In this document: piece after piece, positions 1 through 6,866 of the stretch | How the letters are laid out: each line of letters opens with the position of its first letter | How positions within the stretch are numbered: position 1 is the first letter of the stretch | NCBI GenBank assembly: GCA_949127925.1 | Contig: CASBQX010000347.1 | Coordinates: 1 to 9,327 of the forward strand | Source of the DNA: Synechococcales cyanobacterium PMM_0002 | GTDB lineage: Bacteria; Cyanobacteriota; Cyanobacteriia; Elainellales; Elainellaceae | Direction of reading: 5' to 3' | Length of the DNA: 9,327 nucleotides | Position numbers and translations under genes: made by a program | Notes under the pieces: generated by a model | What the model saw: only the letters and a program-made list of their open reading frames with translations | What the model was told of the DNA's origin: nothing | The model's database searches: none

Positions 1-38
1 CATCACAGTAAAAAGTGAAGACAGGTAGGAGCAGAAAA

Positions 39-230
39 CTGGTGTTAGAGGGTAGTCGTGGCGGCTAGCTGGGAGTCAATGCTGCTCGGACAACCGATAT
101 AAATTCCTGTAACGACGCAATTAGTCATGGCGCTATGGGTGTCAGCCCGAGACGTTGGAGACGTTGATGCTTCTGTACCCGAGCGGGACTAATTCAGCAG
201 CCAGTAAATCCCACATACTGATCTGAGCAG
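39..230 (+). ncRNA. ssrS: Probable 6S RNA (RNA polymerase regulator)
   Basis: No ORF of useful length crosses this stretch. The + strand folds into one long interrupted rod. Colinear paired segments are 39-41/228-230, 45-49/222-226 (one G-U), 54-56/217-219, 58-61/211-214, 63-66/199-202, 68-71/195-198 (A67 bulged), 74-77/187-190, 84-89/179-184 and 90-92/174-176, about 36 pairs. After the stem comes CCGATAT (94-100), the same string found in the 5' strand of the E. coli 6S central bubble where product RNA starts. It is followed by TGGCGCT (128-134), which also matches the E. coli apical region. The length of about 190 nt fits 6S. 6S RNA mimics an open promoter and sequesters the housekeeping sigma holoenzyme. 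Fold and motif are seen; identity is inferred from remembered E. coli sequence. Ends are uncertain by 10 nt or more, and no clear promoter or terminator was found. Confidence 0.6.
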
Positions 231-396
231 GCAAAAACTGAACTATCTAAATTTAACTAAATTTTACAATTTTTTGTGGAAATTCACCTTGACACATGCC
301 CTTAGCAGCATTCTACCTTGCTTAAATGATAGGACTTGTGTAAATGTTGCAATTATTTGGAACTTATTCGTCTAAAGTGCCAAGATTCGGTAGTGC

Positions 397-425
397 TTGA
401 CAGCACTTGATGGCAGCTGTTAACG
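397..425 (+). promoter_or_regulatory. Weak candidate promoter upstream of pheA
   Basis: A perfect TTGACA (397-402) is followed after 17 nt by TTAACG (420-425), a poor -10. Another TTGACA at 289-294 has no convincing -10. The surrounding 231-508 stretch is AT-rich and holds no gene; it includes two CTAAATTT copies 10 nt apart (247-254, 257-264). Placement is tentative. Confidence 0.25.
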
Positions 426-508
426 GGCTTACCTACGTACTTTACAGTTCACCGTCGATGCTTAGTAGCCTTAATTAATCCTTGACCTATTCTTTATAAA
501 ACAACCCT

Positions 509-1381
509 ATGGCTGCATCTATCGCCTATTTGGGACCTCCAGGAAGCTACACAGAAGACGCGGCGATCGCCTATGCCGCTTGGCTGAATGAATCTACGGG
601 AGAAGAAATATCGCTCCATCCTGCTGCGAGCATTTCCCAAGCGCTGAAGGAGTCCCAAAACGGACGGGCTCAATTTTCTGTTGTGCCCGTAGAAAATTCT
701 GTTGAAGGCAGTGTGAGTATGACCTTAGATACCCTCTGGCAGCTAGAATCTCTGCAAGTGCAGCGAGCACTCGTACTCCCGATCTCTCATGCCTTAATTT
801 CTTGCGCTTCTAGCTTAGATGCGCTTCAGAGAGTTTATGCCCATCCCCAGGGGCTAGCTCAGTGCCAGACTTGGTTAGAGCGATTCATTCCCCAAGCTCA
901 ACTGATTCCTACTAGCTCCAACACGGAGTCGTTACAGCACCTGCAAGCAGAAGTGATGTCAGGGGCGATCGCATCCCAACGAGCCGCTGAGCTGTATCAC
1001 TTACCAGTTTTGGCGCATCCCATCAATGACTATCCTGATAACTGCACGCGCTTCTGGATTTTGAGCCGTCAGCCCTCCCCTGGAGGCCGATATACCTCAC
1101 TAGGGTTCAGCGTCCCCGCCAATGTCCCAGGAGCGCTAGTAAAGCCCCTTCAGGTGTTTGCAGAGCGAGGCATTAACCTCAGCCGCATTGAGTCACGACC
1201 GACTAAACGCTCTTTGGGGGACTATCTATTTTTCGTAGACATCGAAGCAGACGCCAGCAAATCAGCGGTGCAAGCGGCTCTCAATGAGCTAAAAAAATAC
1301 GTAGAAACGCTCAAAGTACTAGGTAGCTATTCCATCATGCCAATTAGCGAACGTCCCCATTCGCCTCCAGGTAGCACGTAG
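509..1381 (+). CDS. pheA: Prephenate dehydratase
   Basis: This 290-residue protein should convert prephenate to phenylpyruvate, the committed step of phenylalanine synthesis in the cytoplasm. The catalytic PDT domain fills about residues 4-185: it opens with IAYLGPPGSYTEDAA, has VPVENSVEGSV at 59-69, HPQ at 112-114 and the TRF signature at 180-182, whose Thr is the catalytic residue in the family. A C-terminal ACT domain (about 195-280) carries GAL at 208-210 and ESRP at 228-231, the phenylalanine-sensing motif, so feedback inhibition by phenylalanine is expected. There is no chorismate mutase domain, so this is the monofunctional form, of ordinary length. The ATG at 509 sits directly before the conserved N terminus; no clear Shine-Dalgarno sequence precedes it. 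Its stop lies 40 bp from the convergent Lon-domain gene, with no strong terminator in the gap. A HIP1 octamer lies at 563 and another at 965 inside the gene. Confidence 0.95.
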   Translation: MAASIAYLGPPGSYTEDAAIAYAAWLNESTGEEISLHPAASISQALKESQNGRAQFSVVPVENSVEGSVSMTLDTLWQLESLQVQRALVLPISHALISCASSLDALQRVYAHPQGLAQCQTWLERFIPQAQLIPTSSNTESLQHLQAEVMSGAIASQRAAELYHLPVLAHPINDYPDNCTRFWILSRQPSPGGRYTSLGFSVPANVPGALVKPLQVFAERGINLSRIESRPTKRSLGDYLFFVDIEADASKSAVQAALNELKKYVETLKVLGSYSIMPISERPHSPPGST

Positions 1382-1421
1382 AGGCTCAAGGAGTAGAGCT
1401 AAACCCAGCTTTGCCGTGCCG

Positions 1422-2072
1422 CTAGCCGTCAGAGTCCAACGCGTCCTTCAAGGCAGTTCGAGCCGCTAAATGATTGCGAGTAGAGGTTAAAATCTCTGCT
1501 TCTCGATCCAGTCTAGCTGCTGTATCTTGCACTTCCAGTAGCGACTGCTGTTCGGAGGCAACGCCATACAAATTACTAGCAACCCAGTAGGATAATTCAA
1601 CGGGTAGGTCCGGAATATCATCTGGAATATCAATGTCTTGACTGGTGAGTTTTGCCGATAGACGGACGACATCACGCAACAGCTGATCCACTTGATCGCT
1701 CAACGGTCTCAAATCGCGCTCTGTTGGCTGGTCTTCAATCCACTCAACTAACCCAACACGATAGGGCTTTTCTCTCACATAATCTAATACTCTAAATCGC
1801 TGCTGACCCAGAGTCATAATTTTCATTCGATCGTCGGGCATTCGATGAAACTGAGTTATTTCTGCACAGCAGCCCACAGAGGCTAGATTCCCGTCAACCG
1901 GATCAACCATCAAGACACCAAAACGGCGATCGCTTTGGAGAATCGTGTTCATCATAATCCGATAGCGAAACTCAAAAATGTGGAGAGGCAGCCTTCTTCC
2001 GGGGAAAAGAACTAAATCAGGCAGCGGAAACAAAGGAAGTTCTCGAACAGCAACGGATGATGATGAAGCCAT
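1422..2072 (-). CDS. Lon N-terminal (LAN/substrate-binding) domain protein
   Basis: This 216-residue protein matches the N-terminal substrate-binding domain of Lon protease (PF02190) and nothing else: no Walker motifs and no Ser-Lys protease dyad are present. Typical features are ELPLFPLPDLVLFPG (11-25), LPLHIFEFRYRIMM (28-41), RFGVL (50-54) and GCCAEI (67-72). The C-terminal third (about 120-216) is helical and charged. Such stand-alone proteins are common in cyanobacteria; their function is unknown and may involve recognising unfolded or specific proteins. The reading frame stays open to a GTG at 2165, but the ATG at 2072 starts MASSSS, the form I expect from cyanobacterial relatives, and a TAGG lies a few bases upstream. 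The extra 31 upstream codons look unlike protein and overlap a hairpin, so I reject them. The gene converges with pheA and is insulated from rpsJ by the terminator at 2273-2305. Confidence 0.85.
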   Translation of the reverse strand: MASSSSVAVRELPLFPLPDLVLFPGRRLPLHIFEFRYRIMMNTILQSDRRFGVLMVDPVDGNLASVGCCAEITQFHRMPDDRMKIMTLGQQRFRVLDYVREKPYRVGLVEWIEDQPTERDLRPLSDQVDQLLRDVVRLSAKLTSQDIDIPDDIPDLPVELSYWVASNLYGVASEQQSLLEVQDTAARLDREAEILTSTRNHLAARTALKDALDSDG

Positions 2073-2119
2073 TGAACCTAGAGTCGGATAGGAGTGAAGA
2101 GAGCAAGCATGACTGCTCG

Positions 2120-2153
2120 GATGGGCGCGATAGCGACACAACCGTCGCCCATC
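2120..2153 (-). promoter_or_regulatory. Hairpin in the leader of the Lon-domain gene
   Basis: GATGGGCG (2120-2127) pairs perfectly with CGCCCATC (2146-2153) around an 18-nt loop. A competing GCGAC/GTCGC hairpin (2133-2137 with 2144-2148) cannot form at the same time. The structure lies 48-81 nt upstream of the chosen start, in the leader if transcription begins further up. No function is assigned. Confidence 0.3.
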
Positions 2154-2272
2154 TGGCAAATTCACTTACAGTCTATCGCATTCCCTCGGCTCTGCCGAAT
2201 TGGGGAGCAGCGGGTGCAGGCCAGATTTAGTTCAAAAGCATTACCGTTTCTTGTTCTTTGCCATCGAATAGC

Positions 2273-2305
2273 CAAAAAGCGACGGGCATTGCCCGTCGCT
2301 TTTTG
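2273..2305 (-). terminator. Strong hairpin terminator after rpsJ
   Basis: A perfect 15-bp inverted repeat (2273-2287 with 2291-2305) has a 3-nt loop, a GC-rich core (GCGACGGGC) and five A/T pairs at its base. On either strand the hairpin ends in a T-run, so it could act both ways. It lies 111 bp past the rpsJ stop and should end the ribosomal-protein transcript before the Lon-domain gene. Confidence 0.85.
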
Positions 2306-2415
2306 ACGAAAACTAATGACTGAGACCCTTTATCGGCCAGTTTCCCCAAAAGGTAACTGCCTAATCGAGGGGCGCAAAGTTTTCAGGTAAGCACCTTAAG
2401 TAAAGACGTAATGGT

Positions 2416-2733
2416 TTAAAGTTTTACCTCAATGTCTACTCCAGCAGGCAGATCAAGTTTCATCAATGCATCAATCGTTTTGGAAGACGGTTGATAAATA
2501 TCGATAATGCGCCGATGTGTGCGGGTTTCAAAGTGCTCACGAGAATCCTTGTCTACGTGGGGCGATCGCAATACGCAATAGATCCGACGCTTGGTAGGGA
2601 GTGGAATTGGGCCAATCGCTGTAGCGTTCGTGCGATTAGCGGTATCTACAATTTTTTCGCAGGATGTGTCAAGGAGACGACGATCAAATGCTTTGAGACG
2701 AATGCGGATCTTCTGCTGCTGGATAGTTGCCAT
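2416..2733 (-). CDS. rpsJ: 30S ribosomal protein S10
   Basis: This 105-residue protein is full-length S10, a component of the 30S head and, as NusE, a partner of NusB in antitermination. Recognisable segments are KIRIRLKAFD (8-17), the GPIPLPTK segment (41-48), RSPHVDKDSREHFE (56-69) and the C-terminal LPAGVDIEVKL. It is the last gene of the cluster, 107 bp after tuf. In many bacteria rpsJ heads the S10 operon; its place after tuf is the usual cyanobacterial arrangement. A terminator-like hairpin (2778-2815) lies between tuf and rpsJ, so rpsJ may be expressed at a different level from tuf. No strong Shine-Dalgarno sequence is seen; an AT-rich TATACT lies a few bases before the ATG, too close to act as -10 unless the message is almost leaderless. 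Confidence 0.97.
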   Translation of the reverse strand: MATIQQQKIRIRLKAFDRRLLDTSCEKIVDTANRTNATAIGPIPLPTKRRIYCVLRSPHVDKDSREHFETRTHRRIIDIYQPSSKTIDALMKLDLPAGVDIEVKL

Positions 2734-2777
2734 TGGAGTATATAAATTTCAAGGTTCAGAGAAAACAGTCTTGCCTG

Positions 2778-2815
2778 AAAAACTCCAGCAGCTAGCAGAT
2801 TAGCCAGCTGCTGGA
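2778..2815 (-). terminator. Hairpin plus T-run between tuf and rpsJ (attenuator?)
   Basis: TCCAGCAGCT (2784-2793) pairs perfectly with AGCTGCTGGA (2806-2815) around a 12-nt loop. On the - strand the hairpin is followed by G and then TTTTT (2778-2782), the form of an intrinsic terminator. It starts 26 bp past the tuf stop and lies 45 bp before rpsJ, so it probably ends part of the tuf transcript. Confidence 0.6.
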
Positions 2816-2840
2816 ATTGACTACTGAGCAGTCTAAAACA

Positions 2841-4070
2841 CTACTTCAGGATTTTGGACACAACGCCTGCACCAATGGTACGGCCACCTTCACGGATAGC
2901 AAAGCGCATCCCTTGTTCAATGGCGATCGCGTTGATTAGCTCAACGTTCACTTTGATGCGATCGCCGGGCATCACCATTTCTACATCGGTGCCATCATCC
3001 GCAGTAAAGGTTTGAATGGTACCAGTTACGTCGGTTGTCCGAACATAGAACTGAGGTCTGTACCCAGCGAAAAAGGGCGTTTTCCGGCCGCCTTCTTTTT
3101 CGGTTAGGACATACACTTCACCTTCAAACAGGGTGTGGGGCTTAATCGAGCCGGGCTTGGCAATTACCATACCCCGTTCAATGTCCTCCTTCTTTAAACC
3201 CCGGAGCAACAAACCAGCGTTGTCTCCCGCTAAGCCTTCTTCTAGGCTCTTCTTGAACATTTCGATCCCCGTTACTGTAGTAGTACGAGTATCGCGGATA
3301 CCAACCAACTCAACGGTTTCGTTGACCTTGACCTTACCCCGTTCAATCCGACCTGTGGCGACTGTACCCCGTCCAGTAATCGTGAATACATCTTCCACAG
3401 CCATCAAGAACGGCTTGTCGATGTCACGCTCAGGCGTAGGAATAAACGAGTCAACTGCGTCCATCAACTCATAGATCTTATCGACCCATTCGTTTTCCCC
3501 GCGTTTGGTCTTAGGATTAGCCGCCATAAACTCTAGCGCCATTAGCCCTGATCCACGAGTAATGGGCAGATCATCACCAGGGAAATCATACTCAGTGAGT
3601 AGTTCCCGCAGCTCTAGCTCCACCAGTTCCAGCAGCTCTTCGTCATCCAACTGGTCTACTTTGTTGAGGAAAACCACGATGCTAGGAACACCGACCTGAC
3701 GAGCCAAAAGAATATGCTCTTTGGTCTGGGGCATGGCTCCATCAGTAGCGGCCACAACTAGAATGGCACCATCCATCTGAGCTGCGCCCGTGATCATGTT
3801 TTTCACGTAGTCTGCGTGACCAGGACAATCCACGTGAGCATAGTGACGGGCTTCCGTCTCATACTCTACGTGAGCTGTATTGATCGTGATGCCCCGAGCC
3901 TTCTCTTCAGGAGCAGCATCAATTTCATCATACTTCCGTGCTTGAGCCTGACCATTAGCCGCCAGGGTCATTGTAATTGCAGCCGTTAACGTCGTTTTGC
4001 CATGGTCAACGTGACCAATTGTACCGATGTTAACGTGGGGTTTGGTTCGTTCGAATTTTGCGCGTGCCAT
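2841..4070 (-). CDS. tuf: Translation elongation factor Tu
   Basis: This 409-residue GTPase delivers aminoacyl-tRNA to the ribosomal A site. G motifs are intact: GHVDHGKT at 19-26 (P-loop), Thr62 in GITINT (switch I), DCPGH at 81-85 with the catalytic histidine, and NKVD at 136-139 for guanine specificity. Domains 2 and 3 follow, ending in the expected GRTIGAGVVSKILK. The length equals that usual for cyanobacterial and plastid EF-Tu, slightly longer than the E. coli protein. The ATG at 4070 gives MARAKFERTKPHVNIGTIGH, the expected N terminus. It lies 26 bp after fusA, so the two are almost certainly co-transcribed. The nearest purine-rich Shine-Dalgarno-like run (AGGAG) is more than 20 nt from the ATG, so initiation may rely on coupling or an unstructured leader. 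Two HIP1 octamers (2923, 2958) lie in the 3' part. Confidence 0.98.
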   Translation of the reverse strand: MARAKFERTKPHVNIGTIGHVDHGKTTLTAAITMTLAANGQAQARKYDEIDAAPEEKARGITINTAHVEYETEARHYAHVDCPGHADYVKNMITGAAQMDGAILVVAATDGAMPQTKEHILLARQVGVPSIVVFLNKVDQLDDEELLELVELELRELLTEYDFPGDDLPITRGSGLMALEFMAANPKTKRGENEWVDKIYELMDAVDSFIPTPERDIDKPFLMAVEDVFTITGRGTVATGRIERGKVKVNETVELVGIRDTRTTTVTGIEMFKKSLEEGLAGDNAGLLLRGLKKEDIERGMVIAKPGSIKPHTLFEGEVYVLTEKEGGRKTPFFAGYRPQFYVRTTDVTGTIQTFTADDGTDVEMVMPGDRIKVNVELINAIAIEQGMRFAIREGGRTIGAGVVSKILK

Positions 4071-4096
4071 GGATCTATTTGTCCCTTATCTCCTGA

Positions 4097-6217
4097 TTAA
4101 GCGTTCCCTTTGCTCTTTGCGATGATGGTTTCAGCCACATTGCGAGGCACCTCGTCGTAGCTGCTGAATTCCATCGAGAATATGCCACGACCTTGGGTCT
4201 TAGACCGAATATCGGTAGCATATCCAAACATCTCTGCCAGAGGAACCTTGGCAGTCACCTTGGCATTTCCCTGGTCGGTATCTTGACCTTCGATTTGACC
4301 CCGGCGAGAGTTGAGGTCACCAATGACGCTCCCGATGAAGTCTTCAGGAACTTCGACCTCAACTTTCATCATAGGCTCCAGAAGGACAGGTGATGCCTTC
4401 ATGACAGCCTCTTTAATCGCCATTGAACCGGCGATTTTGAAGGCCATTTCCGACGAATCCACATCGTGATATGAGCCGTCTACCATTGTGACTTTTATAT
4501 CGATCAATGGATAGCCTGCTAAGATGCCGGATTCACAGGCTTCCTTCATCCCTTGTTCAGCGGGGGCGACGTATTCTTTTGGAACCGTGCCACCGACGAT
4601 CTTAGAAACAAACTCGAAACCAGTACCCGCTTCACCGGGTTCAATTTCGATCACAACGTGACCGTATTGACCTTTACCACCGCTCTGACGAACAAATTTG
4701 CCCTCAGCGCGAACTGGTTTGCGAATGGTTTCGCGGTAGGCGACCTGAGGGGCACCTACGTTTGCTTCCACTTTATACTCTCGTTTCATCCGATCAACCA
4801 AAATATCTAGGTGAAGTTCACCCATACCCGCAATTACGGTTTGATTGGTTTCGGAGTCTACACGAACCCGGAAAGTGGGATCTTCCTCGGAGAGAGCCTG
4901 GAGCGCTTTAGATAGCTTTTCCATATCTTGCTTTGTCTTGGGTTCCACTGCTACCGAAATAACAGGTTCTGGAACAAACAAAGATTCAAGAATGATCGGA
5001 TCGCTATCGTCACAGATCGTATCTCCTGTGAAGGTGTCCTTCAGTCCGAGAGCTGCTCCAAGGTCGCCTGCGCGCAGTTCGTCCACCTCTATGCGATCGT
5101 CTGCTTTCAACACAATTAGACGAGAAATTCGCTCTTTCTTGTCTTTGGAAGAGTTGTAGACGTAACTGCCTTTGCTTAACACTCCAGAATAAACCCGAAC
5201 AAAGGTCAAACGACCATACGGGTCTGCCATAATCTTGAATGCTAAGGCTGAAAGTGGTGCAGCATCGTCTGCTGGACGAATGGCAGTAGTGCCATCGGGC
5301 AATATACCTTGAATGGGTGGCACTTCCAGTGGAGAGGGTAGGTAGTCAACTACACAATCTAACAGGACTTGTACCCCTTTATTTTTAAAGGCTGAGCCAC
5401 ACAGCACCGGCACGATTGTGCCTGCAGTAGTCCCTTTACGCAAGGCTGTACGTACCTCATCTTCAGTCAGGTCTATACCTTCGAGATACTTCTCTGTTAA
5501 ACCATCATCGGTTTCTGCAACCGACTCAATCAGTTTGATGCGGTACTCGTTAGCGACGTCTCTGACTTCGAGGGGAATGTCAGTCTCTTGAATATCAGTT
5601 CCCAAGTCGTTGGTATAAAGATAAGCACGCATCCGCACCAGATCGACGATACCTTTGAACTTATCTTCGCTGCCAATTGGGATTTGGATTGGCACGGCGT
5701 TGGTTCTAAGGCGATCGCATGTCTGAGCATAGACCTTAAAGAAGTCTGCCCCGGTTCGATCCATTTTGTTGACGAATATAATCCTGGGTACATGATAGCG
5801 ATCGGCCTGTCGCCAAACAGTTTCTGTTTGAGGCTGCACACCGCCTACGGCACAAAGAACCGTAATCACCCCATCTAATACTCGCATCGAACGCTCAACT
5901 TCAATTGTGAAGTCCACGTGTCCAGGCGTATCAATGATGTTAATTCGGTGTTCGGGTGCCCCAGGCTCAGCTTTAGTTAAATCCTTAGGGTCACGTCGAG
6001 TCCAGGCGGTGCTGATCGCAGCAGCCGTAATCGTAATGCCGCGCTCCCGCTCTTGTTCCATCCAGTCGGTCACGGCGGTTCCGTCGTGAACTTCGCCCAT
6101 CTTGTGGACAACCCCGGAATAGAACAGAATTCGCTCTGTGGTGGTGGTTTTGCCTGCGTCAATATGAGCAGCAATTCCTATGTTTCTTACTCTTTCCAGC
6201 GGGATGCTGCGTACCAC
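4097..6217 (-). CDS. fusA: Translation elongation factor G
   Basis: EF-G is the GTPase that translocates tRNA and mRNA and, with ribosome recycling factor, splits ribosomes. Using a GTG start at 6217 the protein has 706 residues: P-loop AHIDAGKT (17-24), DTPGH (96-100), NKMD (150-153), then domains II-V with the domain IV segment RQSGGKGQYGHV. An in-frame ATG at 6244 would add nine residues, but a strong AAGGAGGT sits 5 nt before the GTG, and the product then begins (M)VRSIPLERVRNIG, aligning with the usual MARTVPLERVRNIG. A segment of about 16 residues (73-89) between ISTAW and HRINIIDTPGH makes the protein longer than the usual 691 or so. The Cys of VLCAVGGVQ (122) is at a position where cyanobacterial EF-G is reported to be redox-sensitive. 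The 137-bp gap to rpsG contains a TATAGA (6272-6277) without a -35. Confidence 0.97.
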   Translation of the reverse strand: MVRSIPLERVRNIGIAAHIDAGKTTTTERILFYSGVVHKMGEVHDGTAVTDWMEQERERGITITAAAISTAWTRRDPKDLTKAEPGAPEHRINIIDTPGHVDFTIEVERSMRVLDGVITVLCAVGGVQPQTETVWRQADRYHVPRIIFVNKMDRTGADFFKVYAQTCDRLRTNAVPIQIPIGSEDKFKGIVDLVRMRAYLYTNDLGTDIQETDIPLEVRDVANEYRIKLIESVAETDDGLTEKYLEGIDLTEDEVRTALRKGTTAGTIVPVLCGSAFKNKGVQVLLDCVVDYLPSPLEVPPIQGILPDGTTAIRPADDAAPLSALAFKIMADPYGRLTFVRVYSGVLSKGSYVYNSSKDKKERISRLIVLKADDRIEVDELRAGDLGAALGLKDTFTGDTICDDSDPIILESLFVPEPVISVAVEPKTKQDMEKLSKALQALSEEDPTFRVRVDSETNQTVIAGMGELHLDILVDRMKREYKVEANVGAPQVAYRETIRKPVRAEGKFVRQSGGKGQYGHVVIEIEPGEAGTGFEFVSKIVGGTVPKEYVAPAEQGMKEACESGILAGYPLIDIKVTMVDGSYHDVDSSEMAFKIAGSMAIKEAVMKASPVLLEPMMKVEVEVPEDFIGSVIGDLNSRRGQIEGQDTDQGNAKVTAKVPLAEMFGYATDIRSKTQGRGIFSMEFSSYDEVPRNVAETIIAKSKGNA

Positions 6218-6221
6218 GGCT

Positions 6222-6229
6222 ACCTCCTT
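6222..6229 (-). promoter_or_regulatory. Shine-Dalgarno sequence that fixes the fusA start
   Basis: On the - strand this reads AAGGAGGT, nearly the full anti-Shine-Dalgarno complement. It is correctly spaced for the GTG at 6217 but lies inside the coding sequence if the ATG at 6244 were used. It is the strongest such site in the window. Confidence 0.8.
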
Positions 6230-6324
6230 AGTCTGTGCGGTCAACGTTCGCGTGACTGCCTCTGTTAAGATTCTATACTTTAGTCTTGCCCCTTGACAGA
6301 CCTGCGGTTCTGTAAATCGTTGGG

Positions 6325-6346
6325 GATATCTGGGCTTGAAGATATC
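6325..6346. repeat. GATATC hairpin between rpsG and fusA
   Basis: GATATCT (6325-6331) pairs with AGATATC (6340-6346) around an 8-nt loop, beginning 8 bp past the rpsG stop in the transcribed direction. No T-run follows on the - strand, so it is not a terminator. It could be a processing site or intercistronic structure; no function is assigned. Confidence 0.35.
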
Positions 6347-6354
6347 TGCACAGT

Positions 6355-6825
6355 CTAGTAACGATAGTGAGCAAATGCTTTGTTTGCCTCTGCCATCCGA
6401 TGTGTTTCTTCACGTTTGCGAATAGCACTACCTGTCTCGTTGGCGGCGTCCATTAGTTCGTTTGCCAGCTTGCCTGCCATGGTACGGCCAGAACGAGAGC
6501 GAGAAAATTGAATGAGCCAACGCAGCGCCAGAGCAGTTCCTCGATCAGATCGGACTTCCATTGGCACCTGATAGGTTGCCCCGCCCACGCGGCGGGCTTT
6601 TACTTCTACCAGAGGAGTAACGTTCCGAACTGCTTTTTCAAACACCTCAAGTGGGTCAGAGCCAGTCCGCTCTTGAATCAAATTGAATGCATCGTAGATG
6701 ATGCCAGACGCAATAGATTTTTTGCCGGAGTACATCAGACGCCGTACCGTCATACTAACGAGGCGGCTGTTGTACGTGGGATCGGGAGGAACCGGACGCT
6801 TTTGGATAACAGTGCGGCGGGACAT
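6355..6825 (-). CDS. rpsG: 30S ribosomal protein S7
   Basis: This 156-residue protein is full-length S7, which nucleates folding of the 3' domain of 16S rRNA in the 30S head and contacts tRNA at the E site. It opens with MSRRTVIQKRPVPPDPTYNS; KARRVGGATYQVPMEVR (76-92) is the signature region and the end is HRMAEANKAFAHYRY. It sits 338 bp after rpsL, unusually far for neighbours in a str-type cluster, and the gap holds a terminator-like hairpin, so rpsG may head its own transcript with fusA and tuf. The ATG at 6825 is preceded by AAGG 12 nt away and by a short inverted repeat, GTTTA-G-TAAAC (6828-6838), between the two. In E. coli S7 represses its own operon by binding the rpsL-rpsG spacer; whether the leader here is read that way is unknown. 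Confidence 0.97.
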   Translation of the reverse strand: MSRRTVIQKRPVPPDPTYNSRLVSMTVRRLMYSGKKSIASGIIYDAFNLIQERTGSDPLEVFEKAVRNVTPLVEVKARRVGGATYQVPMEVRSDRGTALALRWLIQFSRSRSGRTMAGKLANELMDAANETGSAIRKREETHRMAEANKAFAHYRY

Positions 6826-6866
6826 ACGTTTAGTAAACCTTAGAGCTTGGGACTAAAACAAACGAG

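Noticed and set aside
201..212. A 12-mer, CCAGTAAATCCC, shared by the 6S 3' arm (201-212) and the hesB leader (8130-8141, - strand)
   Set aside because: A few matches of 12 nt are expected by chance in 9.3 kb on both strands, and the contexts are unrelated.
1..240. tmRNA, SRP RNA or RNase P RNA at the left end
   Set aside because: No tag-peptide codons, no SRP GGTCAGG/GGAAG motif and no RNase P conserved core were found; the rod fold and CCGATAT bubble fit 6S better.
2094..2306. A 70-codon + strand frame between the Lon-domain gene and rpsJ
   Set aside because: It runs through a leader hairpin and the strong terminator and has no ribosome site.
3133..3699. Open frames on the + strand opposite tuf (113 and 64 codons)
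   Set aside because: They are antisense to a highly conserved gene, have Ser-rich low-complexity translations and no ribosome site.
4193..6268. Several open frames of 60-104 codons on both strands within fusA
   Set aside because: They are frame shadows of fusA, with no recognisable protein features.
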